In this document: piece by piece, positions 1 through 11,536 of the stretch
Layout: every line of letters begins with the position of its first letter
How positions within the stretch are numbered: the first letter of the stretch is position 1
NCBI GenBank assembly: GCA_023055505.1
Contig: JALIRH010000044.1
Span: 3,968,001-4,032,000 of the forward strand
Reading direction: 5' to 3'
Length of the DNA stretch: 64,000 bases
DNA from: Callipepla californica brunnescens
Taxonomy: Eukaryota; Chordata; Aves; Galliformes; Odontophoridae
Notes under the pieces: model-generated
Told to the model about the DNA's origin: nothing
What the model saw: only the letters and a program-made list of their open reading frames with translations
The model's database searches: none
Made by a program: the position numbers and the translations under genes

Positions 1-204
1 TAATGAAAACAGTACATTGAGGGAAACAAAAGTTCAAAAACAAATCTTATTGCAATTGTAACTTTACAACTGTTGCATTCACGGGCATTTTGCCACAGCA
101 AAGCAGTGATATGAGAATGAAAAATTAAAGTTCATATGCAATATTTGGGGTGGAGAGAGAAGTGCGACGATGGTCAATGAGATCTTCAATGGTTTGTCAT
201 TTAG
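1..204 (+). other. Intron 5' of the first visible exon
   Basis: AT-rich sequence ending in a usable 3' splice site (TTTGTCATTTAG). No coding or repeat signal is seen. The exon after it starts in mid-PDZ, so this is an intron of the same gene. Confidence 0.6.
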
Positions 205-379
205 GTGAACGGAATTGATGTCACATCTTTACAATGCAATGAAGCCCTGAGTTTACTGCAGAGCTCCCCTCCTGATCTGCGCCTTGTGGTCGGTCGTGCT
301 GGCAGCGATCCATGTCCCTCTATTAGGCCAGATGACATTCCTGAAATCACTCTCACAAAAGGAGCCAATGGACAGCTAG
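205..379 (+). CDS. FRMPD2: Exon: C-terminal half of PDZ-A and first strand of PDZ-B
   Basis: Starts at codon phase 0 with VNGIDVTSLQCNEALSLLQS, the classic second half of a PDZ (strand E, helix B), then strand F to LVVGRA. About 14 residues later the next PDZ begins (PEITLTKGANGQL). The tight 14-residue spacing resembles PTPN13 PDZ4-PDZ5. The acceptor is at 203-204. The donor GTGTGTAG is weak but gives the only in-frame join (Gly codon split G|GC) to 1459. Confidence 0.85.
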
Positions 380-1458
380 GTGTGTAGTAAATACTATGCA
401 TATTATTTTAGACAACAGTTATAGTGGTATGATAATCATAGGCAATTGTGGTCTTGGAGCAATAAGATCCTGAATGACCTTGACACCGTCATGCTCTCCT
501 TCATCAACATGGCCATGGGCTGGAGAACTTTCTTCTCAATAGGAGCATAAAGGGGAAACAAGTAACTGTTATTAGACCAATTAAGCTGCTGGAGGAACTA
601 TATCTGTATGATCACACTATCAGCTCAATTTTCTGGCAGATCTTCAGTCTCATATTTTTATGTTATTGGAATACAGAGAGTTTCTAGAAGCTGTTTGTTG
701 TTACATGATGAATGCCTACTACCTACTGATATGCCTAAAGTTCTATTTGAAAAAAAAGCTTGAGAAGGATGAGCCACTGGTTAGGGCATCAGTCTGGCAT
801 TCAAAAAAACCTCTGCTTAAACGCTTGATTCATCAAAGACATAAAGTTTTATCTACACTGTGCAATGAAAGTGATAAAAGAAATCCCCACAGTGTAAATA
901 TCTTGTTAGTACTGGAGAATGCTGGGCATACTGTACACAGATAAAAGTACGGACCCAGGAAATAGTGTAGCTATCTTTACTCTGATACAGCATCCTGTTT
1001 CCAGCTCAGAAACTAGTTTGTTTGGAAAATACTGGAATATCATTGCACAATACTGCTTTGTACTGGCTAGGTATCTCCTTATCTGTCCTGCACTTTCATT
1101 CCCTGCTGAAAAAATGGGAATGGTAGCACATCTTACAGAAGACATTGCGAAGCACTTAAGTACTCTGGTAACGAAGGAGTCTTATTCAATGCATATTTGA
1201 CAGTAGGTGAATCAAAGCAGCAGGGAATAGCTGGAGCATGTAGATGGACAATACCATTTAAGTTTTTTAATATTTTGTAAACATCTAAATACATTTCACT
1301 CTTGCTGTCTTATCGGGACAAAATTGCTGTTCACAGCATATTAGTACTTTGTTCAGCCTATCTTTCAATGACCCACATCTATTCCATCAGGCTGCACTTC
1401 ACTGACAATGAAGTTCAATGCTGCCACAAAAGAATTCTTATTATTTGCATTATTCTAG

Positions 1459-1669
1459 GCTTGAAGCTGACAGGAGGAGCTGGAAGCAAGCTACAAGGTA
1501 TTTATGTGCTAGAGATAGTGCCTGGCTCTCCTGCCAGTGTGGAAGGCAGTCTGCAGCCACGAGATCAGATTCTGTACATCTGTGGTCTGTGGACTGAGGG
1601 CATCAGCCTGGATGATGCTGTGAGAGTGTGCGAAGCTGCCACCCAGAATGTCCAAATCAAAGCAACAAG
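1459..1669 (+). CDS. FRMPD2: Exon: remainder of PDZ-B
   Basis: Continues the carboxylate-binding loop (QLG|LKLTGG), then GIYVLEIVPGSPASVEGSL, the ligand-groove and GSPA turn typical of PDZ domains, then helix B (SLDDAVRVCEAA) and last strand VQIKATR. The residue at the first position of helix B is Leu109, not the His of class I domains. Ends with two bases of an Arg codon. Confidence 0.9.
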
Positions 1670-1743
1670 GTAAATCTGAGCAGACAGATGGAATCTGAGC
1701 ATACTCAATTTCAGTCCTAATGTTAAAGCAAGTTTTTCTTCTA

Positions 1744-1759
1744 TTTTTTTTTTTTTTTT
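1744..1759 (+). repeat. Poly(T) run (16)
   Basis: Uninterrupted T homopolymer within the intron after PDZ-B. Confidence 0.9.
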
Positions 1760-2596
1760 ATCAGCAAGTCAAACAGTAAGAACAAACAAGAAATATGCTG
1801 TACCTCAAAGGTCCAAAGACGTAACCTGGTACACAACACCCACATCTTAACTCCTTATAGTTATAGATAACACAGGAAGATGTGAATGTAGGTAAACTCA
1901 CATGCCATGCATCACAGCTCTTCAGACTTCATTGCTGAAACACAAATGTGAATCCTTTATCTTCCTCTGGTGGGAAATTCTAAGCTACTTTGGTAGCTAA
2001 TTGTTTAAGAAAGATGCTGAAAATCCAGCAGTTATTCTGCAGCACATGACAAAATGTTCCTCCCAGGGCTGCTCAAGAACCTACAGTTAAGACTTCCCCC
2101 TCTTGAGGCTTCAGGTTTATTTAATTTTGCAGTCAGAGAGAGCTCTGGACTGATATCGGAACAGCCTCTTAAGCTCTTACAGTAACAGTCAAACAGTAAC
2201 TCCAAAATAAGTACATTACTAAGTTAAATAATTAGATTTAGTGATGGTGTGTCTGTCACAGCAATCTTGATGAACAACAAACATTTATCATTGTTTTATT
2301 AACTTGCATTGTGCCAGCAGGTGAACTCCAGCCCTGAAGCAGCTTTTTTACCAGGACAGAAAGTATAACATGTTCTTTCTTTCTTAGATCAATTTAATTA
2401 AAGTGTTTTACTGTTGTTAAAGATGGTGCATATTTATACTGATATAAATGTTCTTTAGAAAAGCACCATTAAGAGCAATAAAATCTTAGAAATACTACTG
2501 AATTTAAAAACTGACTTTTTCAGAAATAGCTTTCATATGTGCTGCTAAAAACATGCAGCTCTTAATAGCTCACATATTGTACTTTTCTGCCTCCAG

Positions 2597-2638
2597 AAAC
2601 GGCAATCCAGTGGTTCCTATAGAGCAAGAAAATAGTAA
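2597..2638 (+). CDS. FRMPD2: 42-nt microexon in the linker after PDZ-B
   Basis: Acceptor CTGCCTCCAG, then RNGNPVVPIEQENSK. The motif KATRN-x-x-PVVP across the junction matches what I recall after PTPN13 PDZ5, which supports the exon. Two overlapping donors lie four bases apart (GTAAGT at 2635 and GTAAGA at 2639). Only the second keeps the frame into the exon at 3726. The length is a multiple of three and the phases are equal, so skipping it is frame-neutral. Confidence 0.7.
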
Positions 2639-3725
2639 GTAAGACTACTGTTTTTTAGATTTGAGCTCAAGATTTGCTTCTAATTTTGTCATTAATTTTT
2701 ATTGGTTCATTGCATTAAACATTTATTAATAGATTGTAACTAGGCATTCAATATTTCTGAATTTTCTTCAGATTTGAAGAAAAATGGACAGCTCTTTACA
2801 GAGAGAAACAAAATGTACAGTTCTCTTTAAAAAAAATAATTTAATCTATATTTGCATGTTGTGTAGTCAGTTTGTTTTTATTAATTTGCTAATATTTAAT
2901 AGGAATTATATGTGTTTATGTTTCAACTTCTGATTTGACCAGAACTATTCTGCGGTAGTTTTCTAGTGTAACTGAGCTACTCTTTAATATGATGCTGCAT
3001 CTTAACCATGTTAGACTAACTTTTTAAACTGATATCAATAACAAAAATGGGCAGAACCACAGTCTCTTTAATTAATAAAGGAGCACTTCTGTCATTAAAC
3101 TATATTTATTACTCTACTTTATTTCTCTACTAAGGTCTGTAGATTACAGGAGATCTCTCAAAATACTCCAGCTATAATCCAGCTCTGATACGGATTTATT
3201 AGCTGTACAGTGGGTTGGTTCTCTGCCTCTTTGAAAAAAAGATTCTTAACTTCTATAAAGCACCCCAAAAATATACAGTAATTTGTTGTTTGATATTCTG
3301 TTTGCTGCTATCTCTGTTAGAAGCCTTCATTTGATATATTCTCTTAGTTTTAAAAATGCATACTGAAATGGCAAATGCAACACAGAATTTAAAAAAGCAC
3401 ACAAACAGCAAAACACATTACATTCTATAATTCATACCTTAAAAGTGCTTCTAGAAGACGAATAAGATATATGATATAACAAAGCTCAAAAGTAGAGATG
3501 GAAATCAAAGCCAAATCATTGTCTTCTTGCATAGACAGCTCTGCAGACAGTGATAGAACCTGCTTCATCCTCAGCCTGAGCACTGCCACATGTCTGGAAT
3601 GACTCACTCTGATCTCCAGTTCTTGCTATCATTTTAAAAACAGCAACAAATGAGATGTAATATCTCTGCAGTTCAGGAAACAATTATTTGTACCACTGTG
3701 CAACTCAGTAAACTTAATCATGCAG

Positions 3726-3958
3726 GAATAACTGTCCCATGGTGCCTCATACAGTATCAATATTGGATACTGATGCTTTGTTTCATGATCTAAGAACAGA
3801 GTTTACATCCCCTTGCATACATGAAGCTGAGTGGGAGGCCTGTCAGAACAAACCCCTGTGTATGCTTTTAGGGCCGCCTGCTGAGACAGAGAAAGACGAT
3901 ACTTGTCTCTCAAACGAAAACCTGAATTCCCAAGATCAGCATCTACTAAGTCAGCGTG
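3726..3958 (+). CDS. FRMPD2: Exon: PDZ-B to PDZ-C linker, low complexity
   Basis: Encodes about 77 residues rich in Asp, Glu, Ser, Asn and Gln with no domain I recognise (for example ILDTDALFHDLRTEF and QDQHLLSQR). Acceptor TTAATCATGCAG, donor GTAAGG. Probably disordered. The ATG at 3739 is internal and not a translation start in this model. Confidence 0.75.
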
Positions 3959-4380
3959 GTAAGGAACTTGATTTTTTAAATAGAATTTGCAAAATGTTGA
4001 GTCCTCTCTTTAAAAGATACCAGTAGGAGGTACTGAAAGTGCTGGGGAAAGATTAATTCTCAGTAAACAAATCTGTATCCCTCAGTGTCTCAGAGAATGC
4101 GCATACATCATCTGTTTTCCAGATGGTGTCTCTGACCCCTGTAGTGGGCAGTGCCTAAAGCTTGTTTTGGAAACTGCTCTCTGGGAGGCAAAAGGTTCAC
4201 ATGGATCATATGCAGAATGCTTAGTTCAGGAGCATTACGGAACTAGCAACGTACATAAGCCCAGAGGAAATTTTAAACATCAAAAATGAAATGTTCTATT
4301 ATGTCTCCATCTATTATCATATTGAGTGTTATACTGTCGGATCATATTTCAGCATTGAAAACTGTTCTGCTTTTTCACAG

Positions 4381-4445
4381 AGGAACATCTGAAGGAAACA
4401 AATAATGGTGCTCAGCAAACTATTCCCAGTTCTCCAGAATGTAAG
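4381..4445 (+). CDS. FRMPD2: Exon: short linker exon before PDZ-C
   Basis: Strong acceptor (TGCTTTTTCACAG) and donor GTAAGG. Encodes EEHLKETNNGAQQTIPSSPE then CK, ending in phase 0, which is the phase needed by the PDZ-C exon. No fold is expected. Confidence 0.75.
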
Positions 4446-5989
4446 GTAAGGGACAATTTTATCAAGCATGAGGTTTTCCATCAAGTAAAGTGAACTATAG
4501 TGACTGAGATTATTTTTTCAGTAGTGGCATTTAATGTATTTACTTCATCCCCAGTTTCTCTGAAAATGTGAATAGAATTAATCTGGAAAGCATAGTGTGA
4601 TACTGTGAAGTGTTGGACTGACTCAGTGAGCACTGTCCTGTGTGCTCACAGCACCTCCTGGGGTTGGGTATTTCTCTTGATGGTTTTCTGTACAGTATCA
4701 CTGCCTTAACAGCTTGGTAATAAAACCAAGATCCACATGATGTAGCCCCTCCATTAGGTTTTCATGCTACTCTTAATAGCTTCCAAGATGAATCCCTATC
4801 TTAGAAAGAAAATAGTGAAGGAAAGAGAGACAGAATGTCACAATGTTAAGGTTCTGGGAAAAATAAGTGTGAATATAATAAGGAAGTATTTCCTACAACA
4901 AAGTCAAAACATTCTTTGAAACCTGAGATTCATGTTTCACTATGAAATTCTGAAAATGAAAACTGGATAAAATTACTCCAAACCTTTGGAATATTATGCA
5001 GTGTTGACATAAATTGGAGTGGTTTGGATTTACAATAGTTAGTAAGAGTAATGATATTTTTGAAATAATAAATTCCCAAAATACATAGGTGTGTTATTTG
5101 GGGGGAAAATAAATTTCCATACTCAGCATACAATGCTTCAAAAGTCTTAAAAGTGCAAACATTGCTTTTGTTTGCGCAAATATGTGGAAAGTAATATTGC
5201 TTGGAATTGCCCACTTTAGATCTGATATTTCATGAAAATAGATCAATTCATTTTCCCTTGGCTGTGGTTTACAAGAAATGGCTGTCTCTTGTTAAAATTA
5301 GGTCTCCAACCTGGCAGAAAAATTGGAACAATTTTCTGACTTTTGATTAAGTCATCTCTATTACTGCTTCTTCCACACCATTTAATCCATGATAGCTTGT
5401 CTGTTCAACTCACTAAAATAATTTCTGAGGACAATATATGTGCCACTGGAACCAGTCATGCTGTGAATCATAAATATTTCTAGGTTGCTGCTCTTTCTGA
5501 CATAATGCTTGACCCTAAAAAAGGCCGCTGATTATAAAAGTGAATGAAGTGCTAAAGCCAAACAGAGAGGTATGCTGGGGCTGCAAGGTTAAGATTTTCA
5601 TTACAGAACAGTAAAAGAATGGAGTACATACTGAGTTGGTGTCACACTTGAGATAAAAGTGACTGGCTTGTCAATGAAGATGATGTATTTGATGTATAAA
5701 AGGATTACATAAGTACATGTTTCCTTACTTTTATGAGATCATTTTACTCTCCAGCTATTATTAAAAGAACTTGTGGAAATAAGGATGCACTGCTTTCATT
5801 TCAATACATATATGTAGGTGCTATAAATCACTGGAAGCTCTACGTACCCATCTAAGAGAAGAACATACCCCACAATTTATGTCAGCCAGGGAGGACTGTA
5901 AAGCACTGTGGAATTCCTTCATATTAAAAATGCATATGAAAAAAGAGCACTGTATAAACTCAACCTTAGACTGTCATTTTGTATTGCAG

Positions 5990-6151
5990 GACTTCATTAT
6001 TAAGATAGAATTGGAAAAAGCAGAAAATGGAAGCCTAGGGTTTGCACTGGTCGGTGGCAGAAATGGCAGGGCTATCCTAATAAAAGCCATCAGCCCAGAC
6101 AGCATTGCAGATATAGATGGGAGGCTTCGAGTTGGTGACATCTTACTTAAG
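5990..6151 (+). CDS. FRMPD2: Exon: N-terminal two-thirds of PDZ-C
   Basis: 54 codons in phase 0-0. Strand A DFIIKIELEK, carboxylate loop GSLGFALVGG (the canonical GLGF type), strand C AILIKAI, then SPDSIADIDGRLRVGDILLK, the near-invariant PDZ segment before strand E. Acceptor TGTATTGCAG, donor GTAAGT. This is the best-conserved PDZ of the window. Confidence 0.92.
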
Positions 6152-6358
6152 GTAAGTTTTGCCCTTCATCATTTTGGTGGTGCACTCTCATGGTATAAAG
6201 ATTCAAAGAGAGGAAGATCAAGGAAGTTACTAATGCAGTAGGGTGAGAGTACTCATGTGTTGCAGGGAAGATACGTAAAATGTGCTCAGTGCTGTGATAT
6301 GTGTTAAAAAAGCTTTTTGTTAAAGGAATCCGGAATTACGTATCATGGTATTTTTCAG

Positions 6359-6530
6359 GTAAATGAGACTTTAGTGTCTGGTCTACCACGCCAAACAGTT
6401 ATAGATTTGCTGCGCAAGGCTCAAGGCACTGTTCAGCTCACTGTCTGCCGAAGTGTAGCTTCACGTTGGGCTTATTCAAGCAACCAGAGAAACAGTATAC
6501 CTTCCCCTCCAAACACAAACACAGAGACTG
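6359..6530 (+). CDS. FRMPD2: Exon: end of PDZ-C and start of PDZ-PTP linker
   Basis: Begins VNETLVSGLPRQTVIDLLRK, so the intron falls between Lys and Val-Asn, exactly as at 204/205 in PDZ-A. Strand F is TVQLTVCRS. It continues into a Ser/Asn/Pro-rich tail. Helix B starts with Pro306 where class I domains have His. Donor GTAAGC. Confidence 0.9.
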
Positions 6531-7458
6531 GTAAGCAGCTAAATCCACTAAGTACATATTAAAAGTGGGATTGTGTGATGTCTGGACTCAATTTTTCTAT
6601 TGGCAAAACAACTGAAAAACTTTACTGTTACTCATGATCCATAGCCATAGACACAAACAAGTTCTTGAAGCTTTGGATAGGATCTCTAAGATAAAGGACC
6701 ATAGGGAATGGTGCCCAAGACCCTCAGACATGTTCAAACTTAGCTTATGTTTATAATGGTTTCTGGTGTGTTCTGATTTTAGCCAGTTTTATGCAAATCT
6801 GTGGTTGAATTGTAGCTGGAGAGAAGGTGCTTTGAGTCCTGAGTAGCTAAGGTCTATGGGACAGTCAGACAGGGACTGTCAGAAGATAGTGAAAAAGGTA
6901 TAGCTGTTCACAGTGACCTTGATGAACCTGAAGTAAATAAAGGGAGTGTATTATTTAAAATTTCCTGTTTCTTTCCCAGCACTTTGGAACTGAATAGCCT
7001 ACCAGTATTATACTACTGGTGTCTCAAAGACTTTATGCGAGGATGGCAGAACTGTGCTCAACTCAGACATGAAAGGAGGATGTTCACTGTTCCATATCTG
7101 TTCTAGTTTGATTTTGAGGGTAAATGATGCCAAAATAGAAAGGTTATCCTGATATCACAAGGCTGATTAAAGTTTTAGCCACATTAATGGCTGCAGAAAT
7201 ATTCACATTCACTTCAGTAACAACAGGCTCTTCTCCAGCTCTTCAAAATCAACGAACTGGCTGTGGGGATGTGCATTCAGGTCTCACATGAAATTTGTGA
7301 ATTAGACTGTTCCTATGAAGTTTAAACTCTTTTCTCTGGACCAGTGAAACACAGTAGTGTTACGTAAGAATTATAATCATAGTAGATATATGGCATCTGT
7401 CTATTAGTGCTGTAAAGGAATGGGCAGATTTAGGGAGGCTTATAAATTCCATTGCATG

Positions 7459-7497
7459 TTTTTTACAACTCCTACAGAGTTTTTTTACAACTCCTAC
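7459..7497 (+). repeat. Small tandem duplication
   Basis: The 17-mer TTTTTTACAACTCCTAC occurs twice, 22 bases apart, in an intron. A simple local duplication. Confidence 0.85.
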
Positions 7498-7746
7498 TGA
7501 TAGTGGGTATACTTCAGTATCTTCTGTCCACCTGAGTTATTCTGACTACTTCAGTGGTTGTATATGGCATTTATGCTGTTTTTACCCCTATGAGAGCATC
7601 TAGTAAAAGAATATTCTGTGCTAGTTTGGGGCAATATATCTCAAACACCTCTTCCAAAACCAAAGTCTTCTGGTGTGGGTGGTACTGATGAAGTGGAACT
7701 GTGTTTTCACACTATAGGCATTTAAATTTCTTTTTCTGGTATTCAG

Positions 7747-7826
7747 ATGACCACAGTGTTGAGAGAAGCCTAGGAGCTCAATCTGTTTTCACTTTGAAGG
7801 AAGAATCCAACTGGATGTGCAGCAAG
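7747..7826 (+). CDS. PTPN20: Exon: linker between PDZ-C and PTP
   Basis: Acceptor TTCTGGTATTCAG, donor GTGAAG. Encodes DDHSVERSLGAQSVFTLKEE then SNWMCSK. No domain is visible. Placed by splice signals and by being the only phase-compatible exon here (needs two bases, ends phase 0). Confidence 0.65.
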
Positions 7827-9421
7827 GTGAAGTTTGAATTGGGCTTGTAGAAGTTTTCAGGCAATGTGCTCATTTGTTAATAAAATGGGTTGATGTGGTG
7901 CTGGCAAGAATCACTCCTTGGTAATGAAAAAGATTAATATGAACCAAGGGTGCTGCAGTTACCAGCACCTCTAATACTGGAATAAACCACGGGATTCCAG
8001 TGAGGCATATGATAAAAGCATACTACATATGCTAAAAAGAGTGGTAGACAAGGAAGGTTGCGTAAGCAAGTCTAGTTCTGGAACTTTGTAATATTTGAAT
8101 TAATTATTTAATTTTTCCATTCTTCCAGTATTTTAAAAATATACTTTGAAAGTTTGCTATTCATCAGTATCTGTTAACTCCAAGGCTGCCAAATTTCTTC
8201 AGGTGTGGTTATAGTTTTGAATCCTAGTAAGTCCTGCAAAGACAATCTGCATTTTACAGCATCTGTCATTTTTTGAGTTTTACAACTATAAAACCTCTCT
8301 CCAGGAAATGTGACAGACATTTTATCCTCCAGAGAAATAAAATCTTCCAAATCTTGCCTCAACCAATTTAACTGAAGTATAAAAAGAAAAATGGGAAAAA
8401 ACCCTTGAACTGAATTAGCTAAGAAAATCTTGAATGGAATTTGAGAAAGCCTTAAGTACAGTGCTGGAATGGATGCTGGAAATAAATCGTTAAAGATTGG
8501 TGAAATGTATTATGAAAACAAGGTCAGGTATATGATATAATGAAGAAGTATGCCAAGGAAATAATGTTAATCAGAGGTTTGAGATACTACTAAGGTTACA
8601 GGTACCTTATTAGACAGAGTTAGCAATGTATTAGTGCAGTTTTGGTTTTAAGCTTGTAGTTAACTCTAGTCTGCAAATGCCTAACTATAAGCTTATGCTA
8701 AACATTTCTGCTGAGTTCATTCCACTAGCTCTCTTCTTAACCCATTCCAGCTTGCCTTTAATGGTTTTCCATGAATAGAAACTATACTTTATGGAACACA
8801 GCTGTCACCTACTCCAAAGTTCTAAGCTTTGAAAATGACAAACTACAAAACAACAATAAATATTTTTCCTTAGCAAAAAAGATAAGACAAACTTCCATAT
8901 AGCATTCTTTAATCAGCACATCCAGTAGTTGAAAAAACTGGGTAAATTGATTCACGGTTAAGTACGAGGCCATGAATTCCCCAATTCTTTCAGGGAAATA
9001 CGTGCATAATTGTAAAAACATAAAAATAAATAAAAGGTAAAAGTGGCAGCTTCTATTAAGATTCTGTGGGGCATTCAGTAGTTTACACTACATTTTATGC
9101 CAGGGTTGTTTCTGAATGGAATGTTAAACAGGAACAGAAGATGAAGAAACGCCACTCTAAATTAAAATTTAAATAATTAGCTGTCATGTGCTACAACTCA
9201 GAAGGAGCCACTTCCAAACACTGAAGGAAGATGTCCTGTATCATTATCTAAATGCAGGACCTAGTTATCATCCTCTAGTCCTGAAAAACAGCCACCAATG
9301 CTATTGCTTCTACTCCATCTGGAGGCTGATCAAGGATCTGCCATCTCTGTTAGTGGAGAGCTTCCTCAGTAGAACAGATGCACTTTGCTTCTTCTAACAG
9401 CTGTACTCGTTGTGCCAGATT

Positions 9422-9436
9422 AAAAAAAAAAAAAAA
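9422..9436 (+). repeat. Poly(A) run (about 15)
   Basis: A homopolymer inside an intron, with no flanking retroelement that I recognise. Confidence 0.85.
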
Positions 9437-9865
9437 GGAACTTAATACCAGAAATTCCAGCAGAAATCTAGCTGAAACAGTGCTGCTTTCTGCTGCCAAG
9501 AGTTGGGAGGTAAAGAGCAGAGTGTGACTCACAACTCTTCTGACTGAGCTTTAGAAATTTCATATTTTCGAAGTTCAGCTACTCAGGCTAGATTGTAGAG
9601 ACTTCTGAACACTATGTTATGAAGCTCATAAATACAACTGATGTAGCTTATTAATTTGAATGGATACTGCAATGCTAAGTCAAAGTTACATATATTTTTT
9701 CCCTGAAACTGGAAACTATTTTCAATTTCCTTCTTGAGTAAAAAACACATATTTATCAGTTATGAGAAAAATATTACATAAACAAATTCTTGATTTTTTT
9801 TTTGTTACTTACTGATGTTTCTTTGTACTGATTTTTCACAGCTATTTCTTGTTTTATAACTACAG

Positions 9866-9951
9866 GGTCCAGAAAGTACACAGTGTTCCCCTATGCAAGG
9901 TCAATTTGTTGGACAAGATTATCGGGGTATCATCAGTAACATTTCAGATGA
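9866..9951 (+). CDS. PTPN20: Exon: linker between PDZ-C and PTP
   Basis: Acceptor ATAACTACAG, donor GTAAGT. Encodes GPESTQCSPMQGQFVGQDYR then GIISNISD and two bases of a Glu codon. Glycine- and glutamine-rich, probably unstructured. Support is splice signals plus phase. Confidence 0.65.
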
Positions 9952-11420
9952 GTAAGTCTCTCAAATGCAGTAAAATTACTAAAATAAACAGCATTAATAA
10001 TTTATTTGTATGTTTCCAGAGTGGTCGAAATATGATATACAAATATACTTGTGTCCCAAATTATTTGAACACAGTTCTATTGAAATGCAGCTCCATCTGC
10101 AGTAAGATTCACGAAGCAGCTTTCACACATCTACTAGAACAAATGCAGCAGAAGTTTCTAGGTGTAACTGCAGCTCATGCAGATAAGCCTAAGGCTGTAC
10201 TGATACAGGTGGTTTCTTCCAGACATTTTAGAATCAAGAGAATTTGAGGATGTAACTCCTAAGAAAATATGTGGGTATACAGTACAGGAAGAGAAGAATT
10301 TTATTTCAAATGTACAAACCAATGGGAAATTAAGGAATAATGTACCTTTGACAAGATATGGGCAGTTTTGTTTATGACAAAGATACAGAATATATGAAAA
10401 ATAATTTATTTATCATTTATAACCCACAAAAAAGTAAAAAAGAATAAGCATTTACATCTAAAACTTAGAATTTTGTATGAAGACTAGCTGGCCAATCTTT
10501 AAAGGACAAAATTCTTGTAATAATCTTTGAGAGTACCTGCAAGTGAGAATGTCCATGGAAATACAGGCTCAGAGCTGCCTGCTATTATCTCATCACTGAT
10601 ATAATATTATCTTTTGGTATACCAGGTAGTCAGGTGTGATTGTTACTAAACTATCTTTCTCTAAGTCCAAGATGTGCAAATGCATCTATAGCTAATACAA
10701 AGTCATCACATATAAGTATAATATTTGTTTGTTTTCTGGTTGTTTTGCAAATAGACTAGCTTTCTGGCCCTTGTCCTTTAATCTAAATCTACTACCAGTA
10801 TTTTCTGGTAGTCCTATTTTATGCTTGTGGAAGTTTTGTCGAACTTGAACACGCACTGCCTGAACTGAAAAGCTGCTACTAAAATTGTTATTGTATTCTC
10901 CCTCTTAACAGTACCTTTTCCTATTTATTATATAATGTATTACAATCATACATTACCCTATCCAAGCAGTTAAATGGCAAGTTTTCAGGGGATTGGAGCT
11001 GGCCATTACATGAATATTTAACCAATTCTGTGCATATTATTGCTGTATTCTGTATTGTAGACATCTCAACACATTTAAGTGCTCTAAAATTCTCTAGATA
11101 TTTTAAGAATGTTTTTAGAAACCTTGAGGTAAGCCTATTTATCTATGGTTGCCTAACAATTCAAAAAATGGGTCACAAATAAAAAATGTCTGCAACAAAC
11201 TTTGCTTTCAGTGGATTTCTGGCAGCTTTTTATACAAATCATCTGTTCCTATAGACAAAATAATATCATGTTCTTCAGAAGTCATTGTAATTCTTGAAAA
11301 TAGTTGCTCAAGAAAATCGAAAGTAACTGAAAATAGATTAAAAACAAAACATTTGTATGATCCAGATGAACATAACTTCAGCCATTTCCATAAAACTACT
11401 CAACTAATGCTGTTTTACAG

Positions 11421-11536
11421 ATCACAGAAATACACAGGATATGAAGGCTGCAGAAGAGAGAGTCAGCAGTCTGAGTCAGATGACTGGAACAATGAAGATG
11501 ATGATATGTCCCATAGGACTTCTATTCTACCTAGAA
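11421..11536 (+). CDS. PTPN20: Exon: acidic serine-rich linker
   Basis: Acceptor GCTGTTTTACAG, donor GTAACC. Encodes SQKYTGYEGCRRESQQSESD followed by DWNNEDDDM. The SESDD-W-NNEDDD block corresponds in place and character to an acidic W-x-SEDEE block in the N-terminal part of mammalian PTPN20. It also looks like a casein kinase 2 target. Confidence 0.75.

Noticed and set aside
5879..6241. An open frame with an ATG upstream of the PDZ-C exon and running past its donor
   Set aside because: Only 5,990-6,151 has PDZ content. The flanks read through intron sequence beyond clear splice sites.
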